55,621 nt of DNA, from positions 1 through 55,621 of the forward strand of contig CAYNSX010000011.1 in assembly GCA_964400165.1 (NCBI GenBank), in the 5' to 3' direction. The notes beneath the pieces were generated by a model, which was not told where the DNA came from, made no database searches, and saw only the letters and a list, made by a program, of their open reading frames with translations. Position 1 is the stretch's first letter; the number at the start of each line of letters is the position of its first letter. This DNA comes from CAYNSX01 sp964400165 (GTDB taxonomy: Bacteria; Armatimonadota; Hebobacteria; CAYNSX01). Shown one piece after another: positions 49,849 through 55,621 of this stretch. The position numbers and the translations under genes were made by a program.

Positions 49849-50822
49849 TGTCGCCCCTTCAGATGGCGCGCCGCGCCCGCGGCGCCGCTCTCGCACTGTC
49901 CGTCCTAATTGGTGTGCTCGTGGGTACGCGGACAGCGCACGCCTCGGTGGCGTACGGCGAGTTTGTCCTGTTCGGTCTGGCGCAGAGCGGCTCCGGCGCC
50001 TCGACCGCGCTCGCCCCCTATTTCGAGACGACGATTGGTGATGACCCCGCTGCGGCAAGTGTCCACCTCTCGTTGTATTTGCGCGATGTGACGCCCGACC
50101 AGCGTGTCCGGACGCTCGAAGCGTTCGTGCGGATGCCCGTCGCGGGCCTGCGCGTCACCGCCGGTCGCATGCGGACGCCGTTCGGCATTCATTCGTGGTC
50201 GGATCTCTACTACCATCCGATCATCGGGTTCCCGGCCAGCCGATCGGGATTCAGCCCCACTGCGGCGACGCTGCAGCAGATTGACCAGGGCGTCTCTGTC
50301 AATGGCGGCAACGACCATCTGTCCTACGAAGTGGCTTGGCTGTCGGGCACCCAACAGGACATGCGGTTGCAAAATGTCTGCGTCCGCGTGCAGACCTATC
50401 AGGAACCGTGGGTGCTGGGGCTCAACGGGTATTGGGGACATGTTACCGGCCCGACCACCGGCCCCGATCCGGCGACGACCGGCATCACCTCCGCGTATGG
50501 CGTGGATTGGCGCTATTCGCGCCCGCACTGGCTGCTGCGCGGCGAAGCGCTCGTCCTCGACCGCGGCCTCAACCGCACCGCCTGGGGCTTTCACTTCGAT
50601 GTCGTGCACCACGCTGCCAACAACTACCGCCTCTCCTATGCCATGCGCCTCGAAAGTTTCGACCGCAACGACCAAATCGGGGGCAATTCCGTCACCAACC
50701 TGACCGGCGGCGTCCGGTATCTCATCAGCCGTTCCACCATCCTGGATGTGAACTACACGCAGGACCTCTTGCATGACGGCGGCCTGCTGCGCGGCCGCGT
50801 GACATGGCGCACGACCTTCTAG
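49848..50822 (+). CDS. Outer-membrane beta-barrel protein
   Basis: 324 aa: signal peptide (GAALALSVLIGVLVGTRTAHA), then alternating amphipathic strands throughout (for example LRVTAGRMRTPFG, YGVDWRYSRPHWLLRGEALVL) and the C-terminal strand GRVTWRTTF ending in Phe, the BAM recognition pattern of outer-membrane proteins. The GRMRTPFG segment resembles porins of the phosphate/carboxylate class (RxxxPFG). It overlaps the cupredoxin gene upstream and the GGDEF gene downstream (19 bases), implying one coupled operon. This is direct evidence of a diderm envelope. Confidence 0.8.
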   Translation: MSPLQMARRARGAALALSVLIGVLVGTRTAHASVAYGEFVLFGLAQSGSGASTALAPYFETTIGDDPAAASVHLSLYLRDVTPDQRVRTLEAFVRMPVAGLRVTAGRMRTPFGIHSWSDLYYHPIIGFPASRSGFSPTAATLQQIDQGVSVNGGNDHLSYEVAWLSGTQQDMRLQNVCVRVQTYQEPWVLGLNGYWGHVTGPTTGPDPATTGITSAYGVDWRYSRPHWLLRGEALVLDRGLNRTAWGFHFDVVHHAANNYRLSYAMRLESFDRNDQIGGNSVTNLTGGVRYLISRSTILDVNYTQDLLHDGGLLRGRVTWRTTF

Positions 50823-52297
50823 CCGTTCCCAGCCCCGCCCGGCGCCGCGCCCGGCCCACCCAATTGCGCTCGTTGCTCTTCACGGGCGGCGTGATTGTCG
50901 TCATCGGCCTCGGCTGCTCGCTGGGCGCGCTCTTGGTCGCCCGCCTGATGCTGTCGCGTGACACCAATGCGCGACTGCTGGGCGAATTGTCGCAGGCGCG
51001 CAGGGTGGTCGAAGTCTCGCTCGAAGGCCGCTACCGCGAACTCCAGATCAGCGCCAAGGCGGTTTCTGAAGCGCCGGTCCTCAAGGCGCTGTTGAGTTAC
51101 TTCGAAGGCAACTGGCCGGACGAAAAAACCCTCGACGCGATCCTGCGGCAGCAGAACGACGAGTTTGCCCTGTCGTTCGTCCTGGTCGCCAACATCCACC
51201 AGGAACAAATGGGCTGGGTGCACACCGACGCCGAAGTCCGCCCGCCGCCGACCTCGATGCTGTTGCCCGACGAAGCGCTCCCGCCGCAAGGGCAGCGCGG
51301 CCTGATCGACTGGCAGGAACACATTTACCAGACCATGGCTGTGCCGCTCACCCTGCCCGGGCGGGACCTCGGGTGGGTGGTGGTCGGCCTGGAAGTCGGC
51401 GACTCGTTCTGCGATTTCATCAAGCGGATGTCGGGGTGCGATGTGTGCGTCGTTTCACGCGGCAATGTCATCAGCACCACGCTGGATCCCAAGTCGCTGC
51501 CTCCCGGGGGCTACGGGGGAATCCCCCAGCCGGCGGCTTACGGGGTCCCGTATTGGGCCGATATCGGCCGCGCCACCTATGTCTCGCTGGGCCTGCCGCT
51601 GGAAGGCGGCGGCCGCACCGTGGGGAAACTGGTGCTGCACGAGCCCACCGCGCCACTCGAACGCCACGGCGCCCAGCTCGAGCAGCTCCTCGTCGCCAGT
51701 TTGAGCATCGCCGTGCTGCTCACCGGATTGGTGAGTTACCGGCTGGCCCGGGCGATGACGCAACCGATCAAGCAAGCCGCGCTCGACTCGCTCACCGGCG
51801 TCTTCAACCGCCGGGAAATCGAGCGGCAACTCGAAGTCGAAATGAGCCGGGCTGTCCGCCAGGCGCTGCCGCTCTCGGTGGCGACGCTCGACCTCGACGG
51901 TTTCAAGCGGGTGAACGACTCGCTCGGCCACCAGGCGGGCGATCAGTTGCTGCGCGGCCTCGCGGACTTCCTCGTCGGCGAACTGCGCGGGGAAGACCGG
52001 GTCGGGCGCCCCGGCGGGGACGAGTTTGTCGTCATCCTGCCGCACACCACAGTGGAGCAGGCCGTCGCGCTCGCCGAGCGTCTTTGTGACCGGTGGGCCG
52101 AGCCCGTTCACCAGGAAGCGGCGCAAGTCCGGGCGGTAACCATCAGCATCGGGATTGCGGAACTGGCGCCCGGTGGCGAGACCGTCAAAGAGTTACTGAT
52201 GCGCGCCGACCGCGCACTCTACCGCGCCAAGGCGGCCGGCAAGAACCGCGTCTGCGCGGACGGCGCCGTGTCACCGGCGCCGTCGCCTGCGGCCTGA
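50804..52297 (+). CDS. Membrane-bound diguanylate cyclase with periplasmic sensor domain
   Basis: 497 aa: membrane helix 1 (about 24-50), a periplasmic domain of about 240 residues that looks like a double-CACHE/PAS-like sensor (AVSEAPVLKALLSYFEGN; GWVHTDAEVR; two Cys in GCDVCVV), helix 2 (about 295-318), then GGDEF (DSLTGVFNRREIER; RPGGDEFVVIL near 403) with an RxxD inhibition site (RGED) five residues before. Catalytic residues are intact, so it should make c-di-GMP. It starts inside the end of the outer-membrane barrel gene, so it probably reads a signal connected with the barrel/cupredoxin pair. Confidence 0.9.
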   Translation: MAHDLLAVPSPARRRARPTQLRSLLFTGGVIVVIGLGCSLGALLVARLMLSRDTNARLLGELSQARRVVEVSLEGRYRELQISAKAVSEAPVLKALLSYFEGNWPDEKTLDAILRQQNDEFALSFVLVANIHQEQMGWVHTDAEVRPPPTSMLLPDEALPPQGQRGLIDWQEHIYQTMAVPLTLPGRDLGWVVVGLEVGDSFCDFIKRMSGCDVCVVSRGNVISTTLDPKSLPPGGYGGIPQPAAYGVPYWADIGRATYVSLGLPLEGGGRTVGKLVLHEPTAPLERHGAQLEQLLVASLSIAVLLTGLVSYRLARAMTQPIKQAALDSLTGVFNRREIERQLEVEMSRAVRQALPLSVATLDLDGFKRVNDSLGHQAGDQLLRGLADFLVGELRGEDRVGRPGGDEFVVILPHTTVEQAVALAERLCDRWAEPVHQEAAQVRAVTISIGIAELAPGGETVKELLMRADRALYRAKAAGKNRVCADGAVSPAPSPAA

Positions 52298-52470
52298 CGC
52301 AGTTCGCGCTCGGCAAGACCGACGAGGGCAGACGCCACGCGCAGGCGGCGCTCGACAGTCAGCCGACGACCGAAGTGGCAGAGCGCGCCCCGCCAACGGC
52401 AAGAAGCACACCCCCCGCCCCAAGTCCTAGCCCCCGCCGCGCGGCGCGGTGTTAGAATCGGCCGCACACG
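52298..52470. pseudogene. Spacer with possible TPR-gene relic and duplicated tail
   Basis: After the GGDEF stop a frame reads LTQFALGKTDEGRRHAQAAL, much like the last helix pair of a TPR protein, but with no start or upstream gene. It runs into copy 2 of the 59-bp repeat, which keeps the reading frame and stop of copy 1 (PANGKKHTPRPKS, stop at 52428-52430). This looks like debris of a rearrangement, not a functional gene. Confidence 0.35.
52389..52447 (+). repeat. 59-bp direct repeat, copy 2
   Basis: 58 of 59 bases match 48962-49020. It lies 24 bases before the MgtC-like gene, in the same orientation as copy 1, 3.4 kb downstream. Confidence 0.9.
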
Positions 52471-53151
52471 ATGCCCCCGGACTTCACCACCTGGCTGCTC
52501 GTCCTCGTCAAGTTGCTGCTCGCCGTCGTCCTCGGCGGCGCGGTCGGCTGGCAACGCGAGGCGTATGAAAAGCCCGCCGGCTTTCGCACGCACATCCTGG
52601 TCTGCGTCGGCGCCGCCACCTACACGCTCGTCTCGCTCTGGTTCATCGGTGAGACCGGCCGCGTCGCCGCCAGCGTCGCCGCCGGCATGGGCTTTCTCGG
52701 CGCCGGCACCATCATCCGCTACGGCAGCGTCGTCCGCGGCCTGACCACCGCCGCCAGTCTCTGGGCGGTCGCCGCCATCGGGATGGCGGCGGCGCTCGGC
52801 TGGCCGGCGGTCGAGATGACCGAGAGCGCAATCACCGCTACCGCAGTGCTCGGCACCGCGGTTGTGCTGCTCTCGCTGACCGTGATGACCGCGATCGAGC
52901 GCCGCATCGCCAGCCGCACCGGCCTCCGGCAATTGGAATTGCAATTGAGTTCCGGCGGCCGCGCCGCCGTGCCCGACCTGCTGGCGCTGGTGCAAGCGCA
53001 GCGCGTGCAAGTCGAGCGCATCGAATTCGGCGGGGGTGGGGGACGCGACTGGGTGCGCCTGCACCTGCAGGTGACCGCAGTCGCCGACGCCCACGCGCTC
53101 GTCACCGCCCTGGCCGCCCGCCCTGAAGTGCAGGAGGCCGTCTGGCTGTAG
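52471..53151 (+). CDS. MgtC/SapB-family membrane protein
   Basis: 226 aa: four to five membrane helices in the N-terminal two thirds with the MgtC signatures GGAVGWQREAYEKPAGFRTH, LVCVGAATYTLVS, RVAASVAAGMGFLGAGTIIR and VRGLTTAASLWAVAAIG, and a C-terminal ACT-like soluble domain (LRQLELQLSSGG; ARPEVQEAVWL). MgtC proteins act in low-magnesium adaptation and in modulating the F-ATPase. The ATG follows a duplicated 59-bp segment. Confidence 0.92.
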   Translation: MPPDFTTWLLVLVKLLLAVVLGGAVGWQREAYEKPAGFRTHILVCVGAATYTLVSLWFIGETGRVAASVAAGMGFLGAGTIIRYGSVVRGLTTAASLWAVAAIGMAAALGWPAVEMTESAITATAVLGTAVVLLSLTVMTAIERRIASRTGLRQLELQLSSGGRAAVPDLLALVQAQRVQVERIEFGGGGGRDWVRLHLQVTAVADAHALVTALAARPEVQEAVWL

Positions 53152-53204
53152 GGGAGTAGCGGGCGGCAGGCGAATCCGCCGCGCCGGGGAAGTGGGCTCG
53201 CACG

Positions 53205-53897
53205 ATGAGCGCCGACCACCTGCGCGTCCGCGACCTCCCCGCCGAGCAGCGCCCGCGGGAACAGCTCGCCCGCAAGGGCGCGGGCGACCTCAAGGACGGC
53301 GACCTGATCGCCATCATCCTGCGGACGGGTAGCCGGCGCGAATCCGCGCTCGTGCTCGCCGACCGGCTGCTGGCTCAATTCCACTCGCTCGCCGCGTTGA
53401 GCCAGGCGACCGTCGAGCAACTGCAGGAAGTGCCCGGCATCGGGTTGGCGAAAGCCGCGCAACTCAACGCCGCCTTCGAACTCGGCCGCCGCGTCCCCAC
53501 CGAACACCCCGATCACCAGCCGGTGCATGACCCGAAAGATGCGGCGCGCATCGCCGCCCGCGCCCTGCCCTCGACGACGCACGAGCATTTCATCATTCTG
53601 TGCCTCGACACGCGCCACCGCCTCATCCGCGCCGAAGAGGTCAGCAAGGGCACCATCGACGCCAGTCTCGCCGCCCCGCGGGAAATCTTCCGCGCCGCGC
53701 TGACGCGCAACAGCGCTGCCGTCATCCTGGCGCACAATCACCCGAGCGGCGACCCGACCCCCAGCCCGGACGACCTGGCGACCACCAAACGGCTCCGCGA
53801 GGCGGGCGAGATCATCGGCGTCGAAGTCGTCGACCACCTCATCCTCGGCCGCGACGGCGAGTTTGTCTCCCTCCGGCAGCACGGGGCGTTCGACTAG
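53205..53897 (+). CDS. radC: RadC family JAB-domain protein
   Basis: 230 aa: an N-terminal helix-hairpin-helix segment (VEQLQEVPGIGLAKAAQL, 70-87) and a C-terminal JAMM metalloprotease-like domain with HNHPSGDPTPSPDD (His177, His179, Asp190 as zinc ligands). Historically tied to DNA repair, but that role is doubtful; the biochemical activity is unsettled. ATG 53205 gives the standard N-terminus (RVRDLPAEQRPREQL). Confidence 0.93.
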   Translation: MSADHLRVRDLPAEQRPREQLARKGAGDLKDGDLIAIILRTGSRRESALVLADRLLAQFHSLAALSQATVEQLQEVPGIGLAKAAQLNAAFELGRRVPTEHPDHQPVHDPKDAARIAARALPSTTHEHFIILCLDTRHRLIRAEEVSKGTIDASLAAPREIFRAALTRNSAAVILAHNHPSGDPTPSPDDLATTKRLREAGEIIGVEVVDHLILGRDGEFVSLRQHGAFD

Positions 53898-54006
53898 GCG
53901 ACAGCAGGAGTTTCCGCCGTGCACAGCGAATGGTATGCACTGGCGGGTTATCGGGTATATCCCAACCAACACGGCGCGTGCGGGCGTCCGTGGGAGTGAC
54001 AGAGGG

Positions 54007-54762
54007 GTGATTGCTTTGGGTAAGGGCCGTGTGCTGTTCGTCTCCGAAGACGAGCGGACCCGAAACCTCTTGCGCTGGCATTTCGAGCAAGATGGATTCG
54101 GGGTCGAGATCGCCAACGGAATCACCAACGGCGACGCCAAGCTGCGTCTGCAGGCGGCGCTCGAGCATTCCCATGACCTGCTGATCATCGACGGCGGCCT
54201 GGACAACGGCTTCGCCGACGCTTTCCGTTCCCTGCGCCGCCGCGTCGTGACCCCCGTCATCTTTATCGCCGACCAGGTTGATACACTTGAAACGCTGTGG
54301 GACGCTGGCATTGATGCCGACGACTATGTGCTCCGCCCCGTCCACCCGCGTGAGGTCCTCCTGCGCGCCAAATCGGTCTTGCGCCGCAACGGGCGCAACG
54401 GCCACCCGGCCTCCGTCCTGCTCTTCCCCGGCATCCGCCTCGACCGCCGCCGCCTCGAAGTCTGGGTGCAAGGCAAGCGCGTGCCCGTCACGCGCACCGA
54501 GTTCGGGTTGCTCTGGCACCTGGCCTGCGAACCGGGCACCGTCTTCCGCCGCACGCAACTGCTCCGCGAAGTCTGGGGCTACGAGGCGCTCTCGCCGACG
54601 GACGAACGCACCGTCGACGCGTATGTCCGGCGCCTGCGCGGTCGCCTGCTCGCCCTGCCCGGCATCGGGTGCCGCATCTCGACCGTGTGGGGGAGCGGTT
54701 ACAAATTCGAACTCGGCGCTGCGACCCCCAAGCGCACGCGCCGCCGCGCCGCGCGCAAGTAG
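54007..54762 (+). CDS. OmpR-type transcriptional regulator with degenerate receiver
   Basis: 251 aa: receiver-like domain (about 8-125) and a C-terminal winged helix (about 145-240; RTEFGLLWHLACEPGTVFRR, DERTVDAYVRRLRGRL, VWGSGYKFE). In the receiver the acidic pair (SEDE) and an Asp62 (LLIIDGGLDNG) are present, but the conserved Thr/Ser is Ala88 and the conserved Lys is Arg110 (YVLRPVHP), so phosphorylation-dependent switching is doubtful. Start is uncertain: GTG 54007 (GGGAG ten bases upstream) or TTG 54016 (AGAGGGG eight bases upstream). The frame opens further upstream, inside radC. No sensor kinase is adjacent. Confidence 0.88.
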   Translation: MIALGKGRVLFVSEDERTRNLLRWHFEQDGFGVEIANGITNGDAKLRLQAALEHSHDLLIIDGGLDNGFADAFRSLRRRVVTPVIFIADQVDTLETLWDAGIDADDYVLRPVHPREVLLRAKSVLRRNGRNGHPASVLLFPGIRLDRRRLEVWVQGKRVPVTRTEFGLLWHLACEPGTVFRRTQLLREVWGYEALSPTDERTVDAYVRRLRGRLLALPGIGCRISTVWGSGYKFELGAATPKRTRRRAARK

Positions 54763-54798
54763 TCCGTTCGCCCGCGCCGCCGGGCGCGTGACCCTGCG

Positions 54799-55621
54799 GT
54801 GACCCTCGACCAGATCGCGCGCCTCAATCTGCTGCTGCTTTGGCCGCTGTTCCTGGCCGCGCTCGCGGTGGCACTGCCGTTATTGACGCGCCGCATCCGC
54901 AGCAGCCCCGCCGAGCGCGACCTGGTGTCCGTCCTGCTCGGCGCCGGCGCGCTCCTCGGCTGCTTTGCGCTCGCCGCGTCGCTGCTGTGGGAAGTGGCGC
55001 ACGCGGATGCGCCGTTCCTCGTGGACTACGGCAGCGCCGGCACGCCCTGGCAGCTGCGCCTGCTCTTCGACCGCGCCGGCGGCCTGGCGCTCGTGGTCAT
55101 TCTCGCCCTGGCGGGCGCCGGGTTAGTGGACGCCCGCGCCGAGTTGCGCGACCCGCCCGCCGTGGCGCGCTGCGCTGCGGCGCTGGCTCTGGTCGTCGCG
55201 TCGCTCGTCATCGTCGCGCTGCCCGTCCTGGCCATCGTCTGCCTGCTGGGCGCCGCGCTGGCGGCGGGCGGCGAACGCCCGTGGTGGCGCGCCGTCGGCG
55301 CCATGGCGCCCGCGCTCGGCGTCGCCGTCGGACTGACGATGGTCTCTCGCCTCTCGGGTGAGGTGTCGCTGGTGAGCGCCGGCCCCAACCTCGTCTTCGC
55401 CGCCGAGCCGGGCGTGCGTGCCGCCGGCCTGCTGGTGGTGTTGGGCTTGGCGCTCACCGCCGTGCTCGGCTTGGCGCACGCGGGCCGCGTGCCCGCGCCC
55501 GCGCCGCGCCTGGCAGCGGTCGCGCGGCTCGCCTGGAGCGCGGCCGCGCTCGTCCTCCTCGTACGCGTGAGCACGCTGGCCTTCGGCTTCCCGTACGCGC
55601 GCACCCTCATTGCCCCGCTGC
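54799..55621 (+). CDS. Multi-pass membrane protein, 3' truncated, possibly NuoL/Mrp-like
   Basis: From GTG 54799 the frame stays open to the window edge (274 codons seen). It encodes at least seven hydrophobic helices (LNLLLLWPLFLAALAVALPLL; VLLGAGALLGCFALAASLLW; GLALVVILALAGAGLV and more). The segment WQLRLLFDRAGGLALVVI recalls the xLxxDxLSxxMxxVV region of proton-pumping NuoL/M/N or MrpA/D subunits, but conserved Lys/Glu residues of those families lie beyond the window. I therefore give the family only tentatively. Confidence 0.5.
   Translation, partial: MTLDQIARLNLLLLWPLFLAALAVALPLLTRRIRSSPAERDLVSVLLGAGALLGCFALAASLLWEVAHADAPFLVDYGSAGTPWQLRLLFDRAGGLALVVILALAGAGLVDARAELRDPPAVARCAAALALVVASLVIVALPVLAIVCLLGAALAAGGERPWWRAVGAMAPALGVAVGLTMVSRLSGEVSLVSAGPNLVFAAEPGVRAAGLLVVLGLALTAVLGLAHAGRVPAPAPRLAAVARLAWSAAALVLLVRVSTLAFGFPYARTLIAPL

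Noticed and set aside
52093..52455. ORF of 120 codons overlapping the end of the GGDEF gene
   Set aside because: Most is an out-of-frame shadow of the GGDEF gene; only the last third has a TPR-like look, and it has no start of its own.

Overview
The window is very GC-rich, densely packed bacterial chromosome. It carries housekeeping genes (pheS-pheT, hisS-aspS-rnc, aroA, tyrA, thiE-thiC-thiL, mltG, radC), many start/stop overlaps of the ATGA, GTGA and TGATG type, and frequent GTG starts. A beta-barrel protein ending in Phe at 49848-50822 and two exported M14 peptidase-family proteins point to a diderm (outer-membrane) organism. I cannot fix the phylum from the sequence. The native DNA has a strong internal signature: the tetranucleotide ACGT is almost absent, so Asp-Val, Asn-Val and Tyr-Val are written GAT/AAT/TAT-GTN although C-ending codons dominate elsewhere.

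Layout. 1-3421: a 5'-truncated S9 peptidase and a hexulose-phosphate-synthase/RraA-like fusion. 3418-5864 (minus): a lower-GC restriction-modification island (methyltransferase, PD-(D/E)XK endonuclease, a 38-codon ORF) abutting the fusion gene stop to stop. 5865-17239: a repeat-rich spacer, then pheS-pheT, an M20 peptidase, a J-domain/zinc-ribbon protein, a YtxH-like protein (minus), hisS-aspS-rnc and a DUF47-Pit phosphate transport pair. 17240-24870: a second repeat-rich spacer, then minus-strand genes: rhodanese, a lower-GC Ser/Thr kinase, a VOC protein, an M14 carboxypeptidase, an M14 paralogue lacking all three zinc ligands, and a class V aminotransferase.

24940-32230 is one long plus-strand run: tyrA, aroA, a Trm112-like protein, a glycosyltransferase, an O-antigen-ligase/TPR protein, and a FecCD-type permease with its ATPase. 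32342-42850 holds a stand-alone receiver behind a good promoter, three small membrane-anchored proteins, a Gfo/Idh/MocA oxidoreductase, a chagasin-like membrane protein, thiE-thiC-thiL, mltG, a PASTA protein and a HyuA-like protein.

42886-52297 is rich in cyclic-di-GMP signalling: a receiver-GGDEF-EAL protein, a CHASE-PAS4-GGDEF-EAL protein, then a tightly coupled trio of exported cupredoxin-like protein, outer-membrane barrel and membrane-bound GGDEF protein. That trio is the best candidate here for an uncharacterised system. The window ends with an MgtC-like protein, radC, an OmpR-type regulator with a degenerate receiver, and the start of a multi-pass membrane protein, possibly related to NuoL/Mrp subunits.

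Two structural themes recur. Palindromic repeats sit at gene 3' ends in a fixed orientation, and in two cases (rnc and the CHASE protein) they have become coding sequence. Foreign islands stand out by base composition and by their ACGT content.
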